DNA of 55,253 bases, from positions 1 to 55,253 of the forward strand of contig NZ_JAGGOZ010000004.1 in NCBI RefSeq assembly GCF_018614075.1. The letters run 5' to 3'. The notes under the pieces are model-generated. The model saw only the letters and a list, made by a program, of their open reading frames with translations, did no database searches and was not told the DNA's origin. Shown piece by piece: positions 1 to 8,823 of the stretch (positions are counted from its first letter, which is position 1; each line of letters begins with the position of its first letter). A program made the translations under genes and the position numbers. Origin of the DNA: Streptomyces sp. ISL-94. GTDB lineage: Bacteria; Actinomycetota; Actinomycetes; Streptomycetales; Streptomycetaceae.

Positions 1-519
1 CCCGCCCCCGCCCCCGCCCCCAAGGTCGGCATGACGAAGGCCCCGCAGGCGGACGACGCTGTGACGGTCGAGACCCCGCTGGCCAAGCGGGTCGTGCGGC
101 CGGACGACGTCACGCAGACCGTTCCGGTGCCCAAGGCCGACCCGGCGGCGGATGCGTCCGCCGCGGAGACCTCGGTGCTGCCGCCGGTCCGCGCTACCGA
201 CGAGACGGCCGTCCTGCCGCCCGTACGGCCGTCCGGGCCGTCTGGTGAGACCGGACCGGCCCGCTCCGCCTCGCGGCCGACGAGTCGGCGCCCCGAGGAG
301 AACCCGGCCGACCGGGTGCCGCCGAACATCTTCCGGGACGCCGGCAACGACCGGACGCGGGAGCTCCCGGTCCTCGGCGACGACGGCCGCCCGCGCCGCC
401 CCCGCCCGGACTGGGCCGAGGAGACCCCGCTGGACGATCTGCCGACGCTGGCGGACGAACTGCTGGGCCGCCACGAGGACGACGAGGACGAGGGCCGGGG
501 CCCGCGCCGCCGCCGCTGA
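1..519 (+). CDS. tmk: dTMP kinase, C-terminal tail (5' truncated by window edge)
   Basis: The reading frame is open from base 1 to the TGA at 517-519, so only the C-terminal ~172 residues are present. They are low-complexity: Pro/Ala/Val/Thr-rich with repeated V-L-P-P-V-R segments, then a charged end (acidic D/E run, terminal RRRR). No catalytic motif is visible. The assignment rests on context: in Streptomyces the gene immediately before holB is tmk, whose product carries a long disordered tail ending in similar Arg- and Glu/Asp-rich sequence. The gap to holB is about 120 bp. An unrelated disordered protein is possible because the kinase domain lies outside the window. Confidence 0.6.
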   Translation, partial: PAPAPAPKVGMTKAPQADDAVTVETPLAKRVVRPDDVTQTVPVPKADPAADASAAETSVLPPVRATDETAVLPPVRPSGPSGETGPARSASRPTSRRPEENPADRVPPNIFRDAGNDRTRELPVLGDDGRPRRPRPDWAEETPLDDLPTLADELLGRHEDDEDEGRGPRRRR

Positions 520-638
520 CCGCGGCGGACCGGACCGGCGGGACCCGGACCGGGACAGACCGGATGGTCGCGGCCGGACCGGATTGTCAGTGGCGCCCGA
601 CACAATGGGTGCACGGAGAGTGAAAGGTGGTGGGCGGG

Positions 639-1847
639 ATGCCCGTATGGGACGACCTGGTGGGACAGGAGCGGGTCCAGACGCAGCTGGCCGCCGCCGC
701 CCGCGATGCCGACGCCCTGGTCACGGCCGTCACGGACAGGACCGCGCCGCCCGCCGCGTCCAAGATGACCCACGCCTGGCTGTTCACCGGTCCGCCCGGC
801 TCCGGGAGGTCCACCGCCGCCCGCGCCTTCGCCGCCGCGCTGCAGTGCACCAGCCCCGACCGCGCCTTGGGCGGCGAGCCCGGCTGCGGGTTCTGCGACG
901 GCTGCCACACCACCGTGATCGGCACGCACTCCGATGTGGAGATCGTCCGTACGGATCTGCTGTCCATCGGCGTGAAGGAGACCCGCGACCTGGTCCGCCG
1001 GGCGCAGCTCTCCCCGGCCGTGGGCCGCTGGCAGGTCATCGTCCTGGAGGACGCGGACCGGCTCACCGAGGGCGCGGGCAACGTGCTCCTGAAGGCAGTG
1101 GAGGAGCCCGCCCCCCGGACGGTGTGGCTGCTGTGCGCGCCTTCCCTGGAGGACGTGCTGCCCACGATCCGCTCCCGTTGCCGGCACCTGACGCTGCGCA
1201 CCCCGCCCGTCGATGCCGTCGCCGAGGTGCTGGTCCGGCGGGACGGCATCGAGCCCGCCGTCGCCGCGGCCGCCGCCCGAGCGACCCAGGGGCACATCGG
1301 CCGGGCCCGCCGGCTCGCCACCGACGAGGCCGCCCGCTCCCGCCGGGCCACGGTGCTGAAGCTGCCGCTTCGCGTCGACGACGTGGGCGGCTGCCTCAAG
1401 GCCGCGCAGGAGCTGGTCGACGCCGCCGCCGAGGATGCCAAGCAGGTCGCCGAGGAGGTCGACACCAAGGAGACCGAGGAGCTGCGGGCCGCGCTGGGCG
1501 GAGCGGGCGCCGGCAGCCGGATGCCACGCGGCACGGCGGGCGTGATGAAGGAACTGGAGGACCGGCAGAAGCGCCGCCGCACCCGCACCCAGCGCGACAG
1601 CCTCGACTTGGCGCTGACCGACCTCACCGGCTTCTACCGCGATGTGCTGGCCCTTCAGCTCGGCTCGTCCGTGGCCATCGCCAACGAGGAGATACGGCCC
1701 GACCTGGACCGGATCGCCCGGGCCTCGGGCCCCGAGCGGACCTTGCGCCGGATCGAGGCGATCATCGCCTGCCGGGACGCCCTGGACCGCAATGTCGCCC
1801 CCCTCCTCGCGGTCGAGGCGATGACGATGTCGCTGCGCGCGGGCTGA
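639..1847 (+). CDS. holB: DNA polymerase III delta' subunit
   Basis: Delta' subunit of the clamp loader, which opens and loads the beta clamp at replication forks. With the ATG at 639 (MPVWDDL) the protein has 402 residues. Visible features are a Walker A loop GPPGSGRST at 51-59, a zinc module with Cys71, Cys84, Cys87 and Cys90, a Walker B-like VIVLEDAD at 134-141, and the sensor/arginine-finger SRC at 180-182. These are the AAA+ plus zinc-finger hallmarks of DnaX/HolB proteins. GTG codons at 627 and 630 are alternative starts; ATG 639 is preferred because AAAGGTGG lies about 8 nt upstream. It follows the dTMP kinase gene as in other Streptomyces. Confidence 0.93.
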   Translation: MPVWDDLVGQERVQTQLAAAARDADALVTAVTDRTAPPAASKMTHAWLFTGPPGSGRSTAARAFAAALQCTSPDRALGGEPGCGFCDGCHTTVIGTHSDVEIVRTDLLSIGVKETRDLVRRAQLSPAVGRWQVIVLEDADRLTEGAGNVLLKAVEEPAPRTVWLLCAPSLEDVLPTIRSRCRHLTLRTPPVDAVAEVLVRRDGIEPAVAAAAARATQGHIGRARRLATDEAARSRRATVLKLPLRVDDVGGCLKAAQELVDAAAEDAKQVAEEVDTKETEELRAALGGAGAGSRMPRGTAGVMKELEDRQKRRRTRTQRDSLDLALTDLTGFYRDVLALQLGSSVAIANEEIRPDLDRIARASGPERTLRRIEAIIACRDALDRNVAPLLAVEAMTMSLRAG

Positions 1848-2011
1848 GGCGGCAACGCCCGGTTGACCGGCTCACCCGTACGGGCGGACCCGCCGCCCGG
1901 GTCGGCACGGGCCCCGGTCCGTACCCCGCCAGGTAGCGGCCGCGGAAGGCGCGCGGCTGTCCGGTGCAGGACTGCCCGCTGGCCCCCGCCGGCAGGACGT
2001 AGGCTCCGGGG

Positions 2012-3586
2012 ATGGACACCAGGAGCCTGCTGCGTACCACCGGGACCGTGATCGCAGCCGCCGGGCTGCTGCTCTCCGGATGCACCTCGGGCGGGTCGGG
2101 GGAGCCGCGGGCCGCCGCCTCCTCCGCTACGCCGTCGGCGCAGCCGTCCCCGGACCCGGCCGCGCTGCGCCCGTACTACGCGCAGAAGCTGAGCTGGCGC
2201 GACTGCGGTGTCCCCGGGTTCCAGTGCTCCACCATGAAGGCCCCGCTGGACTACGCGAACCCCGGCTCCGGCCAGGACGTCGACATCGCGGTGGCCCGCC
2301 GCCAGGCCACCGGCCCGGGCAAGCGGCTCGGCTCGCTGGTGGTGAACCCGGGCGGCCCGGGCGGCTCGGGCATCGGCTACCTCCAGGCGTACGCGGGCAT
2401 CGGCTATCCCGCGCCCGTCCGCGCCCGGTACGACATGGTCTCTTTCGACCCGCGCGGGGTGGACCGCAGCAGTCCCGTCGAGTGCCTGACCGGCCCGGCG
2501 ATGGACAAGTACACGCAGGTGGACCAGACGCCGGACGACGCGGCCGAGGAGGCCCGGCTGGTGACCGCGTTCAAGGAGTTCGCGGCCGGCTGCCAGGAGC
2601 GCTCGCAGCGGGTCCTGTCGCACGTCTCCACCGTCGAGGCGGCCCGCGACTTGGACCTGCTGCGCGGAGTGCTCGGCGACAAGAAGCTCACGTACGTCGG
2701 GGCCTCGTACGGCACCTTCCTGGGGGCGACGTACGCGGACCTCTTCCCCGACCGGGTCGGCCGGCTGGTCCTGGACGGTGCGATGGACCCCTCCCGCTCG
2801 GCGCTCGACCTGAACCGGGACCAGACGGCGGGCTTCGAGACGGCCTTGACCTCCTTCGCGAAGGACTGCGCGAAGCAGTCCGACTGCCCGCTCGGCAAGG
2901 GCGGCCCGGAGGCGGTGGGGGCGCGCCTGAAGGAGTTCTTCCGCAAGGCCGACGCCCAGCCCGTGCCCACGGGCGAGCGGGACCGCCCGCTGGGCGAGGC
3001 CCTCGCGACGACCGGGGTGATCGCCGCGCTGTACGACGAGAGCGCCTGGCCGCAGCTGCGCGAGGCGCTCACCGCGGCCATGAACGGTGACGGGGCGCCC
3101 CTGCTGGCCCTCGCCGACAGCTACTACGAGCGCGAGCCGGACGGCAAGTACGCCAACCTGATGTACGCGAACGCGGCCGTCAACTGCCTGGACCAGCCGC
3201 CGGCCTTCGACGGCCCGGAGGCGGTGCGGACGGCGCTGCCCTCCTTCGAGAAGGCCTCCCCGGTCTTCGGCGCGGGACTGGCCTGGGCCTCGCTGAACTG
3301 CACGTACTGGCCGGTGAAGGCGACGGGCACGGCGAAGCCCCTGCCCGCCAAGGGCGCCCCGCCGATCGTGGTGGTCGGCACGACACGCGACCCCGCGACC
3401 CCGTACAAGTGGGCCCAGGCCCTGGCCGGCCAGCTCGAGTCGGGCACCCTCCTGACGTACGAGGGCGACGGCCACACCGCGTACGGCCGGGGCAGCGACT
3501 GCATCGACACCGCGATCAACCGGTACCTGCTGGAGGGCAAGGCCCCGGAGAACGGCAAGAAGTGCCGCGGGGCCTCCAAGCCGTAG
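2012..3586 (+). CDS. secreted alpha/beta-hydrolase, tripeptidyl aminopeptidase-type lipoprotein (S33)
   Basis: A 524-residue exported hydrolase. The N-terminus is a lipoprotein signal peptide with lipobox LLSGC, so Cys24 is the likely lipidated residue. The oxyanion region NPGGPGGSG (about 113-121) is followed by the nucleophile elbow GASYG with Ser233. The acid is probably Asp460 (TTRDPATP) and the base His488 (GDGHTAYG) in a C-terminal TAP-like domain. This layout is typical of Streptomyces SlpD/E and Tap-like peptidases, which remove N-terminal peptides outside the cell. The following tRNA gene has its own promoter. Peptide substrate cannot be deduced; esterase activity is an alternative. 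Confidence 0.85.
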   Translation: MDTRSLLRTTGTVIAAAGLLLSGCTSGGSGEPRAAASSATPSAQPSPDPAALRPYYAQKLSWRDCGVPGFQCSTMKAPLDYANPGSGQDVDIAVARRQATGPGKRLGSLVVNPGGPGGSGIGYLQAYAGIGYPAPVRARYDMVSFDPRGVDRSSPVECLTGPAMDKYTQVDQTPDDAAEEARLVTAFKEFAAGCQERSQRVLSHVSTVEAARDLDLLRGVLGDKKLTYVGASYGTFLGATYADLFPDRVGRLVLDGAMDPSRSALDLNRDQTAGFETALTSFAKDCAKQSDCPLGKGGPEAVGARLKEFFRKADAQPVPTGERDRPLGEALATTGVIAALYDESAWPQLREALTAAMNGDGAPLLALADSYYEREPDGKYANLMYANAAVNCLDQPPAFDGPEAVRTALPSFEKASPVFGAGLAWASLNCTYWPVKATGTAKPLPAKGAPPIVVVGTTRDPATPYKWAQALAGQLESGTLLTYEGDGHTAYGRGSDCIDTAINRYLLEGKAPENGKKCRGASKP

Positions 3587-3704
3587 CAGCGCGCGCAGGC
3601 CACGCATCCCCTCGGGGGCGCCCAAGAAGGCAGAACCACCGACATGCCGGATATACCACACCCGCCCCCATATCCGACCGATTGTCCGGCTCTGCGGAAT
3701 GCGG

Positions 3705-3734
3705 TTCGAGGCACCCGTTCGCAGCCTGTAGACT
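3705..3734 (+). promoter_or_regulatory. possible tRNA-Thr promoter
   Basis: TTCGAG (3705-3710) and TAGACT (3729-3734) are separated by 18 bp and lie 57 bp before the mature tRNA 5' end. This is a weak match to a vegetative sigma factor promoter, proposed from sequence alone. Confidence 0.3.
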
Positions 3735-3790
3735 TGGCGCCGCTGCTGATGAGCACGCCTCTCCGGGGGAATACTTGTCGGATCAGCGGT

Positions 3791-3864
3791 GCCGCCTTAG
3801 CTCAGTTGGCCAGAGCAACGCACTCGTAATGCGTAGGTCTCGGGTTCGAATCCCGAAGGCGGCT
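3791..3864 (+). tRNA. tRNA-Thr (anticodon CGT)
   Basis: A 74-nt cloverleaf. The acceptor arms GCCGCCT (3791-3797) and AGGCGGC (3857-3863) pair perfectly. The anticodon stem ACGCA/TGCGT encloses loop CTCGTAA with anticodon CGT at 3825-3827, which reads ACG (Thr). A GGTTCGAATCC-type T arm is present and the discriminator base is T3864. CCA is not encoded, as usual in actinobacteria. A strong terminator follows 6 nt downstream. Confidence 0.97.
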
Positions 3865-3870
3865 CTGTAG

Positions 3871-3907
3871 AACCCCCAGGACTCACTCGCCGTGACCTGG
3901 GGGTTTT
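3871..3907 (+). terminator. intrinsic terminator after tRNA-Thr
   Basis: Inverted repeat AACCCCCAGG (3871-3880) and CCTGGGGGTT (3896-3905) with a 15-nt loop, ending in TTTT. Classical Rho-independent form directly behind the tRNA. It may also serve the oppositely oriented transporter gene ending at 3984. Confidence 0.85.
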
Positions 3908-3983
3908 GCTATGACTGGGGCTGAACAGGGGCGGGGGAGCAGACGGCGCCGTCCGCCGGTGTCCTCCCCCGCTCTGCTCCGGC

Positions 3984-4913
3984 TCAGGATGTTCGGGCCC
4001 GCTGGGTGACCACGATGCAGGTGAGCACGATGGCGGCGGTGAGCGGGACGGCCGGGGTGATCTGTTCGCCGAGCAGGAGCACCGCCCACACCAGCGTCAG
4101 CAGCGGCTGCGCCAGCTGGAGCTGGCTCGCCCTCGCCACGCCGATGAGGCCCATGCCCTTGTACCAGACGACGAATCCGCCGAACTGCGAGATGCCGGCG
4201 ATGTAGGCCATGCCGAGCACGGCCTTCGCGGTGAGGTGCACGGGCTCGTGCGGGAGCGCCCACAGGGCCACGGCGAGGTTGACGGGGGCGGCGAGGACCA
4301 CGCCCCAGGCGATGACGCGCCAGCCCGGCATGCGTGCGGAGAGCCGTCCGCCGTGGGCGTAGCCTGCCGCGCAGACCAGCAGGGCGCCGAAGAGGAAGAG
4401 GTCCGCGACGGTCGGCCGGCCGTGGTTCTGCGACAGCGTGAACACGAGGACGGTCGCCGCTCCGAGGCCGGCCGCGGCCCAGAAGACCTTCGAGGGGCTG
4501 CGCCGGGTGAGGACCGCAGAGAACACCGCCGTGGCCATCGGCAGCGCACCGATCACGACCGCCGAGTTCGCGGTGGACGAGGTCTGCAGGGCGAGTGTGG
4601 TGAGCAGCGGGAAGCCGACCGCGCAGCCGCCGGCGACGACGGCCAGTGCGGGCCAGTCCCCGCGCGTCGGCAGCGGCGCCCGGGTGATGAGGAGCGCGGC
4701 GACCGCGATGACGGCGGCCAGTACGCCGCGCACTCCGATGGCGCTCCACGGCCCGAATCCGTCGAGCGCCCACACCGTTCCCGGGAAGCTGAAGGAGAAA
4801 CTGAGCACTCCGAGTGCGGCGTAGAGGGTGCCGCTCGAGGCCGCCGGTGTCTTCGGTGTTGTCGGTGTTGTCGGTGTGGTGAGGGGGGCGAGGGAACCCT
4901 GCTGTGCCGTCAT
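3984..4913 (-). CDS. dcsJ: EamA/DMT-family transporter, DcsJ-like
   Basis: A 309-residue membrane protein of the drug/metabolite transporter superfamily. About ten hydrophobic segments form two EamA repeats after a Thr/Pro-rich cytoplasmic N-terminus (TTPTTPTTPKTP). The start codon overlaps the end of the ATP-grasp gene by an ATGA junction, so translation was coupled to it. In the D-cycloserine cluster as I remember it, the last gene encodes a membrane transporter proposed to export the product. Position and family suggest the same role here, but DMT exporters are widespread and substrate cannot be read from sequence. The gene looks intact although its coupled upstream partner is broken. Confidence 0.65.
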   Translation of the reverse strand: MTAQQGSLAPLTTPTTPTTPKTPAASSGTLYAALGVLSFSFSFPGTVWALDGFGPWSAIGVRGVLAAVIAVAALLITRAPLPTRGDWPALAVVAGGCAVGFPLLTTLALQTSSTANSAVVIGALPMATAVFSAVLTRRSPSKVFWAAAGLGAATVLVFTLSQNHGRPTVADLFLFGALLVCAAGYAHGGRLSARMPGWRVIAWGVVLAAPVNLAVALWALPHEPVHLTAKAVLGMAYIAGISQFGGFVVWYKGMGLIGVARASQLQLAQPLLTLVWAVLLLGEQITPAVPLTAAIVLTCIVVTQRARTS

Positions 4914-5715
4914 GACTGTCCGTTCTTCTTCTGGGAGATTTCTTCCAGCCGTACGGAGATGGCCTGCGCGAATCGTGTGGCGGAGGGTTCCGAGAACGGC
5001 ATGCTGAACGACGGTTCGCAGAGCTCCAGTTCGAGCACCAAGGGCCCTACGTCGCCAAGCTGCTCGATCAAGGCTGCCACGTCATCCTGCAGCCCTACCT
5101 GGACTCGGTCGATCACGACGGCGAGACCGACCTCATCCACTTCGACGGCGTCTACAGCCACGCCATCCGCAAGCGCGCACTGCTCCTGGCGGACGGCAGG
5201 GTCGACGAGCCGACGCAGGAGGCCCGCACGGCGCGGGCCGCCTCGGTCTCCGATGACCGGGAAAAGCGCTGCACGTCCCGGGAGTAGGCGCCGACGGTCG
5301 GCTTCACCACGATCTCCCGGGCCAGGTCGTGCCGGGCGAGAAACGTGCGCAGGGCTGCCGCCGGGTCCGCGCCGGGGGCCACGAAGCCGCTCGGCACGAC
5401 CGGCACGCCGGCCGCGGCCAGGTCGGCCAGGTAGTGCTTGTCGAGATTCCACCGCACCACCGGAAGCGGGTTGAACAGGTACGTCACATCGGTGACGTAC
5501 TCGCACCATTCCAGGAACTGCGGAAGACACTCCACATAGCTCCACGGAGACCGCAGCAGGACGGCGTCGAAACGATCCCATTCGATGTCGGGATCCAGCC
5601 AGGAACATATCTCGGCCCTGATGCCGGCTGCTTGGCAGGCGTCGAGCAGCAACGGCATGTCGTAATCAATGGCAAGGCTGGTCTCGTCGGTGACCAGAGC
5701 AAGATGGTTGCCCAT
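4910..5715 (-). pseudogene. dcsG: DcsG-like ATP-grasp ligase (O-ureido-serine cyclo-ligase), disrupted by internal inversion
   Basis: The N-terminal part reads leftward from ATG 5715 (TTGGAG 7 nt upstream) to about 5236. It includes MGNHLALVTDE, LRSPWSY and EIVVKPTVGAYSRDVQRF. The C-terminal part is also on the minus strand, from about 5044 to 4910 (PLVLELELCEPSFSMPF to KNGQS stop). The middle, about 5047-5236, reads as family sequence only on the plus strand (VAKLLDQGCHVILQPYLDS, FDGVYSHAIRK). The minus frame therefore runs out at a stop at 5152-5154. About 30-40 codons between the middle and C-terminal parts are also missing relative to the ~299 residues I remember for DcsG, which closes O-ureido-D-serine to D-cycloserine. 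Inactive as written; assembly error must be excluded. Confidence 0.85.
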
Positions 5716-5765
5716 CGGGTGACTCCAATAGGGGAAGGACGGGAGGAACTCCCGTTCCGAGGTGG

Positions 5766-6512
5766 CTACCAGGGGACGGTTTCTCCGCTGTGGGTGTAGG
5801 TGCCGGTCGGGCCGTCGTCGCCGAGGAGGGCCATCGCGACGCTGGTCCTGGCTCCGTCCGTGACGTCGAGATCGCCCGCGCCGTCGTTCATTCCGGTCCT
5901 GGTGTAGCCCGGGTGCACGGCATTCACCTTGATCGGTGTCTCGCGCAGTTCGTAGGCCAGGTGGACGGTCCAGGAATTGACCGCGCTCTTGGAGGCGCTG
6001 TAGGCGGGAAGCGATTTGAACATGGGGCTGTACGCATACGACTCCGGGTCGCTGTGCGTGGTCAGCGAGCCGAGCAGGCTGGACACATTGACGATGCGTC
6101 CGGCCGTGGACCTGCCGAGCAGTGGGAGGAGGGCCGTGGTCACCTCGACGACGCCGAACAGATTGGTGTCGAAGGTCTGACGCCACTGCTGCATCGGCTG
6201 CTCGGACGGCTGCTTTCCGTACTCCTCGATCCGGATGCCGGCGTTGTTGACCAGGATGTCGAGGCGGCCGTGGCTGCTGTCGATCTCCGCGGCGGCGGCC
6301 CGGATGCTCTCCGGGTCCGTGACGTCGAGTACGAGGGGGTCGGCGGCGAGGCCGTCGGCCCGCAGCTTGTCCGCGGCTGCGGTGACCGCTTCGCCGTCGC
6401 GGCCCGCGAGCAGCGCGTGGACGCCGGCGGAGGCGAGCTGACGAGCGGTCTCGAAGCCGATGCCCCGGTTGGCGCCGGTGACGAGGGCGAGTCTGGAGAA
6501 GGGGTCCGGCAT
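5766..6512 (-). CDS. SDR-family NAD(P)-dependent oxidoreductase
   Basis: A classical short-chain dehydrogenase of 248 residues from ATG 6512, chosen because GGAGG lies 5 nt upstream; an in-frame TTG at 6533 lacks such a site. Motifs are TGANRGIG (nucleotide binding), DVTD, NNAG, catalytic Ser in NVSSLLGS, YSASK (Tyr and Lys), and HPGYTRT. It resembles carbonyl reductase-like SDRs with an insertion before the active-site Tyr. It sits between dcsE and dcsG, about 65 bp after the former. I know of no SDR step in D-cycloserine formation, so it may be a recruited tailoring enzyme or a passenger. Substrate unknown. Confidence 0.85.
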   Translation of the reverse strand: MPDPFSRLALVTGANRGIGFETARQLASAGVHALLAGRDGEAVTAAADKLRADGLAADPLVLDVTDPESIRAAAAEIDSSHGRLDILVNNAGIRIEEYGKQPSEQPMQQWRQTFDTNLFGVVEVTTALLPLLGRSTAGRIVNVSSLLGSLTTHSDPESYAYSPMFKSLPAYSASKSAVNSWTVHLAYELRETPIKVNAVHPGYTRTGMNDGAGDLDVTDGARTSVAMALLGDDGPTGTYTHSGETVPW

Positions 6513-6577
6513 ACGGTCCTCCAAGGCAGGCAAAGGGAGAGCAGGAAGGGGAACGGCGGCACCGTCCGGTCACAGCA

Positions 6578-7694
6578 CTAGAGACCGGCCAGGAATTTCG
6601 CCACGGGCGCCCCGAAGCGGGCGGTGTCGATCAGGAAGGCGTCATGCCCCTCCGGCGAATCCATGGCCAGGAATTCGACGTCCGTACCGCCGGCGGCAAG
6701 GCCGTCGGCGATCTGCTGCTGCTGCCGCAGCGGGAAGAGGATGTCGGTTTCCACCCCGATGACCAGGGCCTTCTCCAGGTGGATACGGGAGAGGGCCTCG
6801 TCGGTGGTGCCACCGCAGGACTCGCCGAGGTCGAACCGGTCCACGCAGCGGCTGAGGCAGAGATAGCTGTTGGGATCGAATCGGCGCGCGAAGTGCCAGG
6901 CGTGACGCTCCAGATAGCTCTCCACCTGGAATTCATGGCCGTACGGGTCGTCGTCCACGCGGTCCTCCGGCGCGATGCGCGCACGGCCGAACCGGCTGTC
7001 CCATTCCTGGGCCGACCGATAGGTCATCATGCCGAGCTTGCGCGCGGTGAACATGCCGCGTTGCGGGTAGTTCCCGTCGTCGTACCGGCCCTGGTTCCAG
7101 TGCGGGTCGCACCGGATCGCCTCACGCTGCAGGGAGCGGACCGCTATCGAGAACGGCAGCGCGTGCGCCGCGCCGCAGATGTTGATGTGGCCGTGGGCCA
7201 GGCCGGGGTGGCGGGCCAGCAGGGACAGCGCGCTCATGCCGCCCATGGAGGTGCCGATCACACAGGTCAGCTGGTCGATGCCCAGCGCGCGCACCGTGTG
7301 GGCCGCGGCGTCGGCGATGTCCTCCATCGACAGGTCCGGGAAGCCGGGACCGTAGGGCTCGCCGGTGTGGGGGTCGACCGAGGCGGGGCCGGTCGATCCC
7401 TTGCAACTGCCCAGCGAGTTCAGGCAGATCACGTACCAGCGATCGGTGTCGACGGGCTTTCCGGGTCCCACCATCGCTTCCCACCAGCCGGGGTCGGTGT
7501 CCGCAGGGTGGGAGGCGGCATGGGCGTCGGGTGAGAGACCGGTGAGGATCAGGACCGCGTTGTCGCGCTCCGGGGCCAGCCGTCCGACGGTCTCGTACGC
7601 GATGCGCGCCCCGGTCAGTGTTCCGCCCCGTCGCATCGCGAATTCTGCGGGCAGGTCGACGAAACGGGCCGCGGGGGGGGATGAATTCCCTCAT
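6578..7694 (-). pseudogene. dcsE: DcsE-like serine/homoserine O-acetyltransferase, frameshifted near the N-terminus
   Basis: An alpha/beta-hydrolase-fold acyltransferase. From an internal ATG at 7636 the frame is open for 352 residues, with GPGK (57-60), nucleophile Ser130 in GTSMGGM, an Asp in VETDILFP and His in PEGHD completing the triad. The expected start is ATG 7694 (AGGA about 10 nt upstream), giving MREFIPP. The run of eight G (7673-7680 on plus) then throws the frame off; with seven G it would read on as AARFVDLPAEFAMRRGG. DcsE, as I recall it, begins MREFIPPAAR. It makes O-acetyl-L-serine for the DcsD reaction. Truncated translation from 7636, which lacks a clear RBS, would lose about 19 residues and might remain active. 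Confidence 0.8.
7673..7680 (+). repeat. G8 homopolymer at codon ~8 of dcsE
   Basis: Eight consecutive G on the plus strand (C8 in the coding strand). Removing one base restores a continuous reading frame from ATG 7694. This is a slippage-prone tract, and equally a typical site of sequencing error. Confidence 0.9.
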
Positions 7695-7752
7695 GTGTCT
7701 GGTTCCTGCCAGGTGTGGGTGTATCGCGAGGCGAGGGAGCCGTCTGCCGGGG

Positions 7753-8730
7753 TCAGGCCCCGCCGTCACCGGTCTCCAGGGAGGCGAGCCACTCGTCGTC
7801 CGAGCCCTCGACCACCCCTTCCATGAGGAACGTGGAGAGATAGCGCTCGCCGGTGTCCGGGAGCATGGCGAGGAGCACCGAGCCCGCCGGCGCGGTCTCG
7901 GCGACGCGCAGCGCGGTCGCCAGGGTGGCGCCGGCCGAGATGCCGGTGAAGATGCCTTCCTCGGCGGCGAGCCTGCGCGCGGTGTCGCGCCCTTCCACCT
8001 CGTCGACGGTCACCAGCTGGTCGATGACGCTCGGGTCGAGCACGCCCGGCACGAAGTTCGGGGCCCAGCCCTGGATCCGGTGGACGTTCCACTCCTGCCC
8101 GGCGAGCACGGCGGCGTTGTCCGGCTCGGCGGCGACGATCCGCACCCCGGGGCGGGCCGCCTTCAGCATCTGTCCGACGCCGGTGAGGGTGCCGCTGGTG
8201 CCGAAGCCGGTGACGAAGTAGTCGAGCCGCTTGCCCGCGAAGTCGCCGAGGATCTCCGAGGCGGTGGTCTCGCGGTGGTACGCGGGGTTGGCCGGGTTGT
8301 CGAACTGGTTGGCCCGGAACCAGCCGTGCTTCTCGGCGAGTTCGTCCGCGATGGCGTTGCCGTCGCTGCTGCCCAGGTGGCCCGGGAAGAGGAGCACCTT
8401 GCCGCCGTAGGCCCGGATCAGCTTGCGCCGTTCCGCCGAGTACGTGTCGCCCATGACCGCCACGAACTGGTAGCCGCGGGCCGCGGCCACCATCGCCAGG
8501 GCGATCCCGACGTTCCCGGAGGTGCACTCGACGATGGTGTCGCCGGGCTTGAGCAGTCCCTTCGCCTCGGCGTCGAGGACGACGGAGAGCGCGAGGCGGT
8601 CCTTCACCGAGCCGCCGGGGTTGAACGACTCCACCTTCACGTAGACCGAGGTGTGGGCGGGGGCCATGCGGTGCAGCTTGACGATCGGGGTGCGGCCGAT
8701 GGTGTCGAGGATGCTGTCGTAGAGGGGCAT
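7753..8730 (-). CDS. dcsD: DcsD-like PLP-dependent O-ureido-L-serine synthase (cysteine synthase family)
   Basis: A 325-residue fold-type II PLP enzyme. Lys43 in GGSVKDR is the Schiff-base lysine, TSGNVG (70-75) is the substrate/PLP loop (usually TSGNTG in CysK), FGTSGTLTG binds phosphate, and LPDTGERYLST closes the site. ATG 8730 is chosen because GGAG lies 9 nt upstream; the frame stays open further upstream but there encodes a Pro/Glu repeat that is probably non-coding. In D-cycloserine synthesis DcsD condenses O-acetyl-L-serine with hydroxyurea, and it can also make cysteine. Context (dcsB before, dcsE after) favours that role over plain cysteine synthase. Confidence 0.82.
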   Translation of the reverse strand: MPLYDSILDTIGRTPIVKLHRMAPAHTSVYVKVESFNPGGSVKDRLALSVVLDAEAKGLLKPGDTIVECTSGNVGIALAMVAAARGYQFVAVMGDTYSAERRKLIRAYGGKVLLFPGHLGSSDGNAIADELAEKHGWFRANQFDNPANPAYHRETTASEILGDFAGKRLDYFVTGFGTSGTLTGVGQMLKAARPGVRIVAAEPDNAAVLAGQEWNVHRIQGWAPNFVPGVLDPSVIDQLVTVDEVEGRDTARRLAAEEGIFTGISAGATLATALRVAETAPAGSVLLAMLPDTGERYLSTFLMEGVVEGSDDEWLASLETGDGGA

Positions 8731-8778
8731 CGGAAAGTACTCCAGGCAGGTGGAGCCAGCGGCGCTGGCCGTGGGGAT

Positions 8779-8823
8779 CGGTTCGGTGGAGGCCGGTTCG
8801 GTGGAGGCCGGTTCGGCGGGGGC
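8779..8823 (+). repeat. three tandem 15-bp repeats in the dcsB-dcsD gap
   Basis: Unit CGGTTCGGTGGAGGC at 8779-8793 and 8794-8808, with a slightly diverged third copy at 8809-8823. They lie in the 185-bp gap where dcsC would be expected. Confidence 0.85.

Noticed and set aside
152..1936. Long open frames overlapping holB and the tmk tail on both strands
   Set aside because: They are Arg/Pro/Gly-rich shadows produced by GC bias, with no motif, while holB in the true frame has complete AAA+ and zinc motifs.
1655..3661. 668-residue minus-strand frame opposite the S33 peptidase gene
   Set aside because: Low-complexity Arg/Gly/Val composition, and it lies antisense to a gene with complete catalytic triad and lipobox.
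4910..5715. Reading the dcsG inversion as a reversible phase switch
   Set aside because: No inverted repeat longer than about 5-8 bp flanks the segment, no recombinase gene is nearby, and about 100 bp is missing, so flipping would not restore the enzyme.
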